A DNA stretch of 64,000 nt from Arthrobacter sp. KBS0703 (GTDB lineage: Bacteria; Actinomycetota; Actinomycetes; Actinomycetales; Micrococcaceae), in NCBI RefSeq assembly GCF_002008315.2, contig NZ_MVDG02000001.1, forward strand, positions 806,001-870,000. The letters are read 5' to 3'. This document shows, in pieces, positions 45,423 through 57,845 of the stretch. The position numbers and the translations under genes were made by a program. The number at the start of each line of letters is the position of its first letter. The first letter of the stretch is position 1. The notes beneath the pieces are model-generated. The model was not told the DNA's origin. It saw nothing but the letters and a program-made list of their open reading frames with translations, and did no database searches.

Positions 45423-46712
45423 GTGAAGATTGCTGTAATTGCGTTGGGGAAAATCGGGCTGCCGCTGGCTGTCCAGTTTGCTTCCAAGGGCCATGACGTT
45501 GTCGGCGTCGACGTCAACCAGCAGGTAGTGGAGCTCATCAACGCCGGCACGGAGCCGTTCCCCGGTGAAGCCCACCTGCAGGAGAAGCTCTCGGAGCTCG
45601 TGCCGGCAGGAAAACTCCGCGCCACCACGGATTACGCCGACGCCGTGCCCGGCGCGGACGCCGTCGTGCTCGTTGTGCCGCTGTTCGTTGACGCCGACGC
45701 GAAGCCTGACTTTGGCTGGATGGACGGTGCCACGGCTGAACTGGCCAAGCACCTGACGCCCGGAACCCTCGTGTCCTATGAGACAACCCTGCCGGTCGGA
45801 ACCACCCGCACCCGCTGGAAGCCTGCCCTCGAGGCCGGCTCCGGGCTGGTCGAGGGCCGGGATTTCCACCTCGTCTTTTCCCCGGAACGCGTCCTGACCG
45901 GCCGCGTGTTCGAGGATCTGCGCAAGTACCCCAAGCTCGTCGGCGGCCTGTCCGAAGCGGGTGCGGCGAAGGCCGTTGAGTTCTATGAATCCGTGCTGGA
46001 CTTCGACGAGCGTGCCGACCTCCGCAGGCCGAACGGAGTCTGGGACCTGGGCTCCGCGGAGGCGTCCGAGCTGGCCAAGCTGGCCGAGACCACGTACCGG
46101 GACGTCAACATCGGGCTGGCGAACCAGTTCGCGCGGTTCGCTGCCACGGCCGGCATCGACATCTACCAGGTCATCGAAGCCTCCAATTCCCAGCCCTACA
46201 GCCACATCCACCAGCCGGGCATCGCCGTCGGCGGCCACTGCATCCCCGTGTACCCGCGCCTCTACCTCTGGAATGACCCCGAAGCGACCGTCGTCCGCGC
46301 CGCCCGCGCTGCCAACGCCGACATGCCGGACTACACGGTGGGACTCCTCGAAGGCGCGTACGGTGACCTCACCGGCGCCCGCGTGGTCGTGCTGGGTGCG
46401 GCGTACCGCGGCGGCGTGAAGGAGACAGCGTTCTCCGGCGTCTTTGACGCCGTGACGTCGCTGGAAAAGCGCGGTGCCGAGGTGTCGGTTCACGACCCGC
46501 TGTACACGGACGCGGAACTGGACAAGCTCGGGTTCGCGGCCTACCACCTTGGCGAGCCCGTTGATGCGGCCGTCGTCCAGGCCGACCACGCCGAGTACAG
46601 GGAATTGTCGCCCGCTGACCTGCCGGGCATCAAAGCGTTTATTGACGGCCGTCGCGTGAGCTCAGCTGACCGGTGGGACGGGATCACCTACCGCGTCATT
46701 GGCAAGGCCTGA
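45423..46712 (+). CDS. Nucleotide sugar dehydrogenase (UDP-HexNAc 6-dehydrogenase, WbpA/WecC-like)
   Basis: The enzyme oxidises C6 of a UDP-N-acetylhexosamine to the uronic acid with two NAD+ (429 residues). The N-terminal Rossmann motif is KIAVIALGKIGLPLA; note the Ala in place of the usual Gly in the first G. Central lysine-type residues are in LAETTYRDVNIGLANQFARF, and the catalytic cysteine is in GGHCIPVYP. A C-terminal UDP-binding domain (VVVLGAAYRGGVKETAFS) completes the fold. GTG 45423 follows a GAGAAAAGG. It heads the polysaccharide locus with the acetyltransferase, aminotransferase and oxidoreductase genes. Confidence 0.92.
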   Translation: MKIAVIALGKIGLPLAVQFASKGHDVVGVDVNQQVVELINAGTEPFPGEAHLQEKLSELVPAGKLRATTDYADAVPGADAVVLVVPLFVDADAKPDFGWMDGATAELAKHLTPGTLVSYETTLPVGTTRTRWKPALEAGSGLVEGRDFHLVFSPERVLTGRVFEDLRKYPKLVGGLSEAGAAKAVEFYESVLDFDERADLRRPNGVWDLGSAEASELAKLAETTYRDVNIGLANQFARFAATAGIDIYQVIEASNSQPYSHIHQPGIAVGGHCIPVYPRLYLWNDPEATVVRAARAANADMPDYTVGLLEGAYGDLTGARVVVLGAAYRGGVKETAFSGVFDAVTSLEKRGAEVSVHDPLYTDAELDKLGFAAYHLGEPVDAAVVQADHAEYRELSPADLPGIKAFIDGRRVSSADRWDGITYRVIGKA

Positions 46713-46775
46713 CACCGCCTTGCTGCCGCAGCCCCCGCTGGCCGCGGCGCCGGCACTCTTGAGAGGAACCAAACT

Positions 46776-47375
46776 ATGACGACGACCATTGCTCCCAGCG
46801 CCGACGTTTCGGACCAGGCAATACTCGGCGAGGGCACGAAGGTCTGGCACCTTGCCCAGGTGCGCGAACGGGCCAACCTTGGCGAGAACTGCATCGTGGG
46901 CCGCGGCGCGTACGTTGGCACAGGCGTACAGATCGGTGAGAACACGAAGATCCAGAACTACGCCCTGGTCTACGAACCGGCCAAGCTCGGCAAAGGGGTT
47001 TTCATCGGCCCGGCCGTGGTGCTGACCAATGACACCTACCCGCGGTCCGTCAGCCCGGACGGCTCGCTGAAGAGCGCCCATGACTGGACCCCCGTTGGCG
47101 TCACCATCGAAGACGGCGCCTCGATCGGTGCGCGGGCCGTGTGCGTTGCGCCGCTGACTGTCGGGCGCTGGGCAACGGTTGCGGCCGGCGCCGTGGTCAC
47201 CAAGGACGTTCCGGCGTTTGCCCTGGTAGCGGGCGTTCCTGCACGCCGACTGGGTTGGGTCGGGAAGGCAGGCGAACCGCTGCGGCAGGAGGGCGACTTC
47301 TGGGTCTGCCCTGCCACCGGCGCCAAGTACATTGAAGACGGAAATTCCCTGAAAGAATCTGAGGAGAACGCATGA
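46776..47375 (+). CDS. Sugar N-acetyltransferase, left-handed beta-helix (WbpD/WlbB-like)
   Basis: The 199-residue hexapeptide-repeat acyltransferase is expected to acetylate the 3-amino group of a UDP-3-amino sugar uronate. Repeats such as LGENCIVGRGAYVGTGVQIGEN and IGPAVVLTND (with the conserved TND) fill residues 20-150. A C-terminal WVCPATGAKY extension resembles WlbB proteins. It overlaps the aminotransferase gene by 4 bp (ATGA), so the two are co-translated. Confidence 0.9.
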   Translation: MTTTIAPSADVSDQAILGEGTKVWHLAQVRERANLGENCIVGRGAYVGTGVQIGENTKIQNYALVYEPAKLGKGVFIGPAVVLTNDTYPRSVSPDGSLKSAHDWTPVGVTIEDGASIGARAVCVAPLTVGRWATVAAGAVVTKDVPAFALVAGVPARRLGWVGKAGEPLRQEGDFWVCPATGAKYIEDGNSLKESEENA

Positions 47376-48463
47376 GCTACGACTTTATTCCTGCCGCGAA
47401 GCCGATCATCGGTGACGACGAGCGGGCCGCCGTCGACGCCGTTCTGGCAACAGGAATGCTCGCCCAAGGCACGCAGGTCGCGGAATTCGAGAAGGAGTTC
47501 TCTGACGTCCTCCTGGACGGCCGCTCCTCCGTAGCTGTGAACTCCGGCACCTCCGGACTGCACCTGGGCCTTCTTGCCTCCGGCGTCGGACCTGGCGACG
47601 AAGTCATCGTTCCCTCCTTCACTTTTGCCGCAACCGGCAACTCAGTCGCGCTCACCGGTGCCACCCCCGTGTTTGCCGACATCGAGCTGGACCACTACAC
47701 GCTCGACGTGGACCACGTGGCCTCCCTCATCACGGACAAGACCAAGGGCATCATGCCGGTCCACCTCTACGGCCACCCGTTCGACGTCGAGGGCTTCACC
47801 AAGCTCGCTGAAGAACGCGGCATCGACCTCTACGAGGACGCCGCCCAGGCCCACGGTGCCAGCTTCAAGGGCAAGAAGGTCGGAACGTTCGGCAAGTTCG
47901 CCATGTTCAGCCTTTACCCGACCAAGAACATGACCTCCGGCGAGGGCGGCATGGTCTCCACCCCGGACGCCACCGTGGAACGGAACCTGCGGCTCCTGCG
48001 GAACCAGGGCATGGAGAAGCAGTACGAAAACGAGCTGGTCGGCTTCAACGCCCGGATGACGGACCTGCACGCCTCGATCGGGCGCGTGCAGCTGAAGAAG
48101 GTCCTGGGCTGGACGGAACAGCGCCAGCAGAATGCCGCGTTCCTGACGGACAACCTTGAGGGTGTGGGCACGCCCACGGTCGCCGAAGGCGCCTCGCACG
48201 TCTACCACCAGTACACGATCCGCGTCACCGAGGACCGCGACGGCCTGGCGAAGGCCCTACGCGAGGAGTACAACATCGGCACCGGCGTCTACTACCCGGT
48301 GCCCAACCACCGTCTTCCGTCGTTCAACCGCGCGGAGGACCTGCCCAACACCGAAATGGCCGCGAAGGAAGTCCTCTCCCTGCCGGTCCACCCGTCACTG
48401 AGCCAGGCTGACCTGGAACGCATCGTCACGGCGGTCAACAAGCTCGTCCAGGCAGGCGCCTGA
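47372..48463 (+). CDS. DegT/DnrJ/EryC1 sugar aminotransferase (WbpE/WlbC-like)
   Basis: The PLP-dependent aminotransferase (363 residues) adds an amino group to a 3-keto nucleotide sugar. The PLP lysine lies in FSLYPTKNMTSGEGGM (about residues 179-194), and the upstream GTSGLHLG and EDAAQAHGA motifs match the family. It shares one base with the next gene (TGATG). Order and overlaps with the acetyltransferase and oxidoreductase genes tie it to one pathway. Confidence 0.92.
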   Translation: MSYDFIPAAKPIIGDDERAAVDAVLATGMLAQGTQVAEFEKEFSDVLLDGRSSVAVNSGTSGLHLGLLASGVGPGDEVIVPSFTFAATGNSVALTGATPVFADIELDHYTLDVDHVASLITDKTKGIMPVHLYGHPFDVEGFTKLAEERGIDLYEDAAQAHGASFKGKKVGTFGKFAMFSLYPTKNMTSGEGGMVSTPDATVERNLRLLRNQGMEKQYENELVGFNARMTDLHASIGRVQLKKVLGWTEQRQQNAAFLTDNLEGVGTPTVAEGASHVYHQYTIRVTEDRDGLAKALREEYNIGTGVYYPVPNHRLPSFNRAEDLPNTEMAAKEVLSLPVHPSLSQADLERIVTAVNKLVQAGA

Positions 48464-49458
48464 TGGGAAACCTTCGCGTTGGCCTGATCGGCCTGGGAAT
48501 GATGGGCCGTCACCACGCCCGCGTGATCCGGGAGCTCGACGGCGTTGACTTGGTGGCCGTTGCGGACTCCTATGGGGATCCCCACGGAGTTGCCGGCCCG
48601 CTGAGCGTGCTGTCTTCCGTTGAGGAACTCATCGCCGTGGGCATCGACATGGCAGTCGTTGCCGTGCCCACCGGACTTCACGAGGAAGTGGGGCTCGCCC
48701 TCGCCGAAGCCGGTGTCCACACGCTGGTTGAAAAGCCCATCGCCTCGAGCACCGAAGCGGGCCAGCGGATGGTTGATGCGTTTGCAGCCAAAGGGCTTGT
48801 CGGAGCCGTCGGCCATATCGAACGGTTCAACCCCGCGCTGCAGTCCCTGCGCAAACGGATTGAGGCCGGCGAGCTCGGCGAGGTCTACCAAATCGCCACC
48901 CGGCGCCAGGGGCCGTTCCCGGCCCGCATCGCCGACGTCGGCGTGGTCAAGGACCTCGGCACGCACGACATCGATCTGACGGCCTGGCTGGCCCAGAGCC
49001 GGTTCCAGTCGATTTTTGCCCACATCACCACCCGCAGCGGCCGCCCGCACGAGGACATGGTCGCGGCAACGGGACACCTCGAAAACGGCGTGATCACCAA
49101 CCACCTGGTCAACTGGCTTTCCCCGATGAAGGAACGCCTGACGATTGTCACCGGTGAGAAGGGCGCCTTCGTGGCCGACACCATCACCGCAGACCTGACG
49201 TTCTTCGAGAACGGCACCGTCGCCACTGAGTGGGAATCGATGGCCGCGTTCCGGGGTGTCTCGGAAGGCAACGTCACCCGCCTTGCGATCCCCAAGCCCG
49301 AACCGCTGCGGACCGAACACGAAGCCTTCCGGGACGCCGTCCTCGGGCTGCGCAGCGACGTGGTCACCATGCAGGAAGGGCTCGACACCCTGCGGGTTGC
49401 CGAAGCCGTGCTGGAATCCGCCACGAGCCGGCAGATCGTGGAGATTGCCGCTTCGTGA
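48463..49458 (+). CDS. Gfo/Idh/MocA oxidoreductase (WbpB/WlbA-like)
   Basis: The NAD-dependent sugar dehydrogenase (331 residues) is expected to oxidise C3 of UDP-GlcNAcA. The Rossmann motif is GLIGLGMMGRHHARVI. The conserved lysine and proline of the family are in VEKPIASST. The substrate region with LGTHDIDLTAWL holds the HDID segment typical of WlbA. ATG 48463 overlaps the preceding stop, and the gene ends with a 4-bp overlap onto the glycosyltransferase. Confidence 0.9.
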   Translation: MGNLRVGLIGLGMMGRHHARVIRELDGVDLVAVADSYGDPHGVAGPLSVLSSVEELIAVGIDMAVVAVPTGLHEEVGLALAEAGVHTLVEKPIASSTEAGQRMVDAFAAKGLVGAVGHIERFNPALQSLRKRIEAGELGEVYQIATRRQGPFPARIADVGVVKDLGTHDIDLTAWLAQSRFQSIFAHITTRSGRPHEDMVAATGHLENGVITNHLVNWLSPMKERLTIVTGEKGAFVADTITADLTFFENGTVATEWESMAAFRGVSEGNVTRLAIPKPEPLRTEHEAFRDAVLGLRSDVVTMQEGLDTLRVAEAVLESATSRQIVEIAAS

Positions 49459-50633
49459 CTGACAAGAGACCCCTCAAGGTCACCGTAGCCTCGCGGCTGT
49501 TCACCCCCGAGGTGGGCGCGGCATCATTCAGGCTGCAGGCGCTGGTGGACGGACTCGTGGCACAGGACGCGGAGGTCAGTGTTTTGACCACGCGGCCGCC
49601 ACACGGTTCGCCGGCCTTCACGGCGCCGTACAAGCTTTCCCGGTGGCCGGTGCTTCGCGACGCGGGCGGCAACGTCCGGGGCTACGTGCAGTACATGAGC
49701 TTCGATCTGCCGGCATTCTTCCGCCTGTTGTTCTCGCCGGCGGATGTCGTCGTCTCCGAACCGCCTCCCACCACGGGGGTGATGGTGGCCCTGAGTTCGG
49801 CGCTCCGGCGCAGGCCGTTCGTGTACTACGCCGCCGACATCTGGACCGAAGCACTGTCCGCCACGGACGTGCCGGGCATTGTCATCCGCGTGATGCGGGC
49901 TGCCGAAGGCTTCGCGCTGCGCCGCGCCGCCAAGGTGATCGCCATTTCCGACGCTGTGGCGGAGAAGGTGGGGGAGTTCGGCGTCCCCGCGGACCGTGTT
50001 GTTGTTGTCGGAAACGGCATCGACACCTCCGTCTTCGGCCCGGCCGGCGAGTCAGCCGGGACGGGCGATCCGTACTTCGTGTACACCGGAACCATGTCCG
50101 AGTGGCAGGGGGCCGACATCTTCATCCGTGCGCTGCCGGCGGTGTTGGCCGAGCACCCCGGCGCCAGCATCCGGTTCTTCGGGCAGGGGTCCGATGAGCC
50201 TCATCTGCGGGAACTCGCGGCGCAGACGGCTCCCGGCCGCGTTCACTTCGGCGGAGTCATTCCGCCGGCAGAGGCGGCGCAGTGGATCCGCGGGGCATCG
50301 GGGGCGCTGGTCAGCATCAAGCCGGGCCAGGGCTACGACTTTGCGAAACCGACCAAGATCTATGCGGCGGCCGGGTGCGGAACCCCCGTGATCTTCGCCG
50401 GGACCGGAGAAGGCGCGGCACTCGTCGCCGACAACGGACTCGGCGAAGCGGCAAAGTACGACGTCGACAGCGTTGCCGGAGCCATGCGCCGGGTCTTGGA
50501 CGCTCGGCACAATGGCGACGACGACGGCAGCCGGGATGCCAGGGCCGGCTGGGTTGAGCGCCACGCGTCGCTGGCTAACTCCGGTCAGCATGCTGCCGCC
50601 GCAGTTCTGGCGGTGGCGCAGTCCGGGCGCTAA
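49455..50633 (+). CDS. Glycosyltransferase, GT4/GT-B type (WbuB-like)
   Basis: The GT-B fold glycosyltransferase (392 residues) begins VTDKRPLKVTVASRLFTPEVG and has VGNGIDTSVFGP in the middle. The C-terminal donor-binding half has YTGTMSEWQGADIF and a KIYAAAGCGTPVIFAG segment, typical of GT4 enzymes. The start GTG 49455 is fixed by the 4-bp GTGA overlap with the upstream gene. It probably transfers the aminouronic acid made by the preceding genes (inference from operon position). Confidence 0.88.
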   Translation: MTDKRPLKVTVASRLFTPEVGAASFRLQALVDGLVAQDAEVSVLTTRPPHGSPAFTAPYKLSRWPVLRDAGGNVRGYVQYMSFDLPAFFRLLFSPADVVVSEPPPTTGVMVALSSALRRRPFVYYAADIWTEALSATDVPGIVIRVMRAAEGFALRRAAKVIAISDAVAEKVGEFGVPADRVVVVGNGIDTSVFGPAGESAGTGDPYFVYTGTMSEWQGADIFIRALPAVLAEHPGASIRFFGQGSDEPHLRELAAQTAPGRVHFGGVIPPAEAAQWIRGASGALVSIKPGQGYDFAKPTKIYAAAGCGTPVIFAGTGEGAALVADNGLGEAAKYDVDSVAGAMRRVLDARHNGDDDGSRDARAGWVERHASLANSGQHAAAAVLAVAQSGR

Positions 50634-54014
<3,381 letters not shown>

Positions 54015-54018
<4 letters not shown>

Positions 54019-54920
54019 CTAGCGGACACACCTCCCCGACGCACCAGGATGCCGCGCGTGCCCTGGTGGTACCGGGAACCGGGAACGGGCTTGCCGATGT
54101 GTTCCGGTCCCGGTTCCTCCTGAAGCTCCTGGTCCGCAAGGAACTCAGGATCAGGTACCGGGGGTCAGTGCTGGGACTGCTCTGGACCTACGTCAAACCC
54201 GGGGTTCAGTTCGTTGCGTTCTACGTTGCCCTCGGCGTCTTCCTGGGGCTTGAACAGAGCCCGAGCAACAGGGGCGGTTTGCCGAACTACGCCGTGTACC
54301 TGTTCTCCGGGATTATCCTGGTGAACTTTTTCACCGAGTCCTTGAGCACGGCGACGCGCTCGATCGTCAACAACAGCGGCCTGATCAACAAGATCTATCT
54401 GCCCCGTGAGCTGTTCCCGGTCTCATCGGTGTGGGTGTCTGCGGTGCATTTCCTGCCGCAGATGTTCGTGTTGGTGATCGCCTGCCTTTTCAGCGGCTGG
54501 CGCCCGGGACTCCTTGAGGCGTACAGCGCCGTTGCGGGCTTCCTGATCATTGCCCTGCTTGCCACCGGACTGGGGCTCTTCTTCGGGGCCGTGAACGTAT
54601 ATTTCCGGGACTCGGAGAATTTTGTGGACCTCCTGCTGATGGTGGCCACCTGGGTTTCGCCGGTGCTGTATTCGTGGCACATGGTCCAGGCCAAGGCGGG
54701 GGACCTCTGGTTTTCCGTGTACCAGCTCAACCCGATCACGATCGCCGTCGAGTCGTTCCACCACGCGTTTTGGCTGCCCACGACGTCCGGGGCGGAAGGC
54801 AGCCCGCCGAACCTGGTCACGCTGTGGATCCCGGTGGGCCTGCTGGTGTCGCTGCTCATTCTGTTCCTCGGCCAGTGGACCTTCCGCAGGCTCGAAGGCC
54901 GTTTCGCGCAGGAGCTGTGA
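54015..54920 (+). CDS. Polysaccharide ABC exporter permease (Wzm-like)
   Basis: The membrane subunit (301 residues) of an ABC-2-type polysaccharide exporter has about six helices, including FVAFYVALGVFLGL, VYLFSGIILVNFF and IIALLATGLGLFFGAV. The N-terminal amphipathic segment KLLVRKELRIRYRGSVLG matches the family's gating region. GTG 54015 lies in a 4-bp overlap with the GlfT2-like gene, and the stop shares one base with the ATPase ATG. Like Rv3783, it probably flips a galactan-type chain. Confidence 0.93.
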
Positions 54921-55648
54921 TGACTACCGCCATAGAAATACGCAACATCAACAAGCAGTTTGTCCTGCGGCACACCAGGTCACTCAAGGAAGCCCTCGTG
55001 TGGCTGATGCGCGGCCGCAAGGGTGACCTCTCCAAGAAGTTCCACGCCCTCCGGGACCTTTCGATCGACGTCGAGCACGGTGAGACGGTGGCGCTCTTGG
55101 GCCTCAACGGCTCCGGCAAATCGACGCTGCTGAAGCACATTTCCGGGGTCATGCTGCCCGATTCGGGCACGGTCCGCACCGGCGGCCGGGTAGCAGGGCT
55201 GATTGAGGTGGGTGCGGGATTCCATCCTGACCTCTCAGGACGGGACAACGTCTACCTCAACGGCGCCATCCTCGGCATGACCGAAGCGCAGATCAAGGAA
55301 AAGTTCGACTCGATTGTCGAGTTTGCCGAGATCGGCGAGTTCATTGACACCGAAGTGAAGTTCTATTCCTCCGGCATGTACCTCCGGCTGGCGTTTTCCG
55401 TTGCAGTCCACACGGACCCGGACGTCTTCCTGGTCGACGAGATCCTGGCCGTGGGCGACGAACCCTTCCAGAAGAAGTGCCTGGCAAAGATCAAGGAACT
55501 GGCGGCAGCGGGAAAAACGCTGATCGTCGTCAGCCATGACCTCGACCTGGTCGCCCACGTGTGTGAACGCGGAATCCTGCTGGAACATGGCTCGGTTGTG
55601 ATGGACGGCCCCGTGGGCCACGTCATCAGCCGGCTGCGGAACCGCTAA
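54920..55648 (+). CDS. Polysaccharide ABC exporter ATPase (Wzt-like, short)
   Basis: The ATPase (242 residues) has Walker A LLGLNGSGKSTLL, signature YSSGMYLRLAF and Walker B VFLVDEILAVGD, with VSHD as the H-loop. It lacks the C-terminal carbohydrate-binding domain of some Wzt proteins, as in the mycobacterial Rv3781 type, so chain length is not read by this subunit. ATG 54920 overlaps the permease stop by one base. Confidence 0.94.
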   Translation: MTTAIEIRNINKQFVLRHTRSLKEALVWLMRGRKGDLSKKFHALRDLSIDVEHGETVALLGLNGSGKSTLLKHISGVMLPDSGTVRTGGRVAGLIEVGAGFHPDLSGRDNVYLNGAILGMTEAQIKEKFDSIVEFAEIGEFIDTEVKFYSSGMYLRLAFSVAVHTDPDVFLVDEILAVGDEPFQKKCLAKIKELAAAGKTLIVVSHDLDLVAHVCERGILLEHGSVVMDGPVGHVISRLRNR

Positions 55649-55731
55649 AGCAACTGCACTACTCGCGAACGACCCCCCCGGGGCACACCGGCGACAACCG
55701 GACCGCCCCTGCTCAAACTCTTGGAGGAAAT

Positions 55732-57723
55732 GTGTCCTGGCTGTCCACACTGCCGGCTCTGCTCGTTGCCGTGGCTGTGGTGCTGCTCCCGGGCGCCGCA
55801 GTGGCCTGGTCCATGGGCTTGCGGCGCTCGAGCCTGCTCGGGTTCGCGCCGCTCTTCTCGCTCTCCATCACCGGCGTCGCTGCCGTCCTTGCTCCGTTCG
55901 TAGGGATCAGCTGGAATATCTGGGTGGTCTTGGCGGCCACGTTGCTGGTGTCGGCCGCGGCTTACGCGGCAACCCGCACAGCCTGGGTGCGCAGGCAGAT
56001 CACGGCAACCGAGGTTCGCGACAGCTGGGCAGTCCTGGGGGCGACTGCCGCCGCCATCGCCGTCGGCGGATTCCTGACGGCCCGTCGTGTCATCCAGCTG
56101 GTAGGCGCCCCGGACAACATTTCCCAGCGCTATGACAACGTCTTTCACCTGAACGCCGTCCGCTTCGTCCTGGACACGGGCAACGCATCTTCGCTGAATC
56201 TCGGCAGCATGGCCGGCGGAACCGGCGGACTGTCCTCCGTCTACCCGGCCGAGTGGCATTCCCTGGCCGCGCTGGTCACGCAGCTGACGGGTGCGGCCGT
56301 TCCGGTCTCTGTCAACGTGGTGAACCTTGTGGCATCTGCCGTCATCTGGCCCATCTCTCTGGTTTTCCTTACGAGGGTGGTCGTCGGCCCCAGGCCCATC
56401 GGCCTCCTGGCGGCAGGGGTGGCGTCGGCGGGCCTCATGGCGTTCCCGTACCTCCTGCTGGTCTGGGGACCCCTCTTTCCCAATCTCCTTTCGGTGAGTG
56501 CCCTGCCTGCCGGCATCGCGGCCGTGATCCTCGTGTGCAAACTGGCCCCGACACTTCCGGTGCCGACGGTTCGCGCGCTGCCCGCATTGGTGCTGGGAAT
56601 TCCGGGCCTTGCGCTGTCCCACATGAGCGCGGTCAACGCGCTGCTCGCCTTCAGCGCCCCTATCCTCGTCTGGAAATTGGCCGTCCACGTTCGCGGACAG
56701 ATCCGCAACAAGGCCTCCCTCGCACGGTTCGCCGTGACGGCCGCTGTGACGGTCGCCAGTGTGGTCGTTGCACTACTTGCATGGCAGAAGCTCCGGCCGG
56801 GCGCCTACAACGGATGGGCCGCCCACCAGACAGTTGCAGGATCAGTTGGCGAAGTCCTGGCGAATGCACCGATGAAGACTGACGTGGCGCTGGCGATCTC
56901 CGTGCTGGCGCTGATCGGAATGGTTCGGATCATCCGGCAGCGGACCCAGATCTGGCTGTTGGGCTGCTATTTTGTGGCAGGGTTCCTCTACGTGGTCGAC
57001 GCCGGATTCAAGGCCGGGTGGGCCAGGGCATTCTTCACCGGCACGTGGTACCAGGACACGAACCGGCTCGCGGCGTATCTGCCGATATTCACCGTGGTGC
57101 TCGCTGCTGTGGGCATGCTGGCCGTCGCGGACGTCGCCAAGGCGGCGTTCGGGGGCATTGTGTCAAGGATGCCCCGAAACGCCGTGGCCGGAGCGCGCCC
57201 TGCCGCTGTTGCCGGCCTGGCGGGGACCGTCATTGCCGTTGTGGTGCTTGCCTGGGCCACGCAGACCGGTCCGGTCCGCGACTACGTCGCGTCCGGCCAG
57301 GTGTTTTATGAGCGCGATACCAAGGATTCCATTCTGTCCTCGGATGAGTACGTGCTCTTGGCCCGCATGGGTTCCGAGGTGCCCCAGGACGCGGTCATCG
57401 CGGTGAATCCGTGGAACGGCGGAGCCCTGGCCTATGCCTTTGCGGACCGCAAGGTGCTGGAATTCCACATGGGCCAGCGGGAAACGAAAAGCATGCGGGT
57501 TGTTGCTGAGGCCCTCGCTAAGGCCGATTCGTCCGCCCGCGTCTGCGATGCCGTGCGCGAGACGAAAGTATCCTATGCGCTGGACTTCGGCCAGCAATAC
57601 CTGCTGAACCACCCGTCCAGCAGGACCTACCCGGGCCTCCAGAACCTGGAGTCATCCAAGGCTGTTCAGCTCGTGGATCAGCAGGGAACCGCCAAGCTGT
57701 ACAAAGTGGTGGCCTGCAGCTAG
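55732..57723 (+). CDS. Large multispanning membrane protein (DUF6541-like), putative envelope glycosylation
   Basis: The 663-residue protein has about a dozen hydrophobic helices (starting LPALLVAVAVVLLPGAAVAW) and extracytoplasmic loops such as NISQRYDNVFHLNAVRFVLDTG. Its C-terminal domain of about 150 residues includes AVIAVNPWNGGALAYAFAD. The layout resembles polyprenyl-linked GT-C transferases of actinobacteria, but no DD/DE catalytic motif is certain. The RBS GGAGG before GTG 55732 fixes the start. It is last in the rightward operon and is followed by a bidirectional terminator. Confidence 0.75.
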   Translation: MSWLSTLPALLVAVAVVLLPGAAVAWSMGLRRSSLLGFAPLFSLSITGVAAVLAPFVGISWNIWVVLAATLLVSAAAYAATRTAWVRRQITATEVRDSWAVLGATAAAIAVGGFLTARRVIQLVGAPDNISQRYDNVFHLNAVRFVLDTGNASSLNLGSMAGGTGGLSSVYPAEWHSLAALVTQLTGAAVPVSVNVVNLVASAVIWPISLVFLTRVVVGPRPIGLLAAGVASAGLMAFPYLLLVWGPLFPNLLSVSALPAGIAAVILVCKLAPTLPVPTVRALPALVLGIPGLALSHMSAVNALLAFSAPILVWKLAVHVRGQIRNKASLARFAVTAAVTVASVVVALLAWQKLRPGAYNGWAAHQTVAGSVGEVLANAPMKTDVALAISVLALIGMVRIIRQRTQIWLLGCYFVAGFLYVVDAGFKAGWARAFFTGTWYQDTNRLAAYLPIFTVVLAAVGMLAVADVAKAAFGGIVSRMPRNAVAGARPAAVAGLAGTVIAVVVLAWATQTGPVRDYVASGQVFYERDTKDSILSSDEYVLLARMGSEVPQDAVIAVNPWNGGALAYAFADRKVLEFHMGQRETKSMRVVAEALAKADSSARVCDAVRETKVSYALDFGQQYLLNHPSSRTYPGLQNLESSKAVQLVDQQGTAKLYKVVACS

Positions 57724-57751
57724 TCCGGGAACGCAGCCAGGCCAGGAACAG

Positions 57752-57805
57752 GAAAAGACCTCCGGCGCCGCCAGTTTGATAGCTGCGGGTGCCGGAGGTC
57801 TTTTC
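57752..57805. terminator. Bidirectional terminator after the membrane protein and wecB-like genes
   Basis: A 15-bp perfect stem (57752-57766 with 57791-57805) contains A4 and T4 tracts, so both converging transcripts can end here. Confidence 0.85.
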
Positions 57806-57845
57806 GTTGCCAGTCCTTGGCCGTGGCCAACGGGCCCGAGCGGGA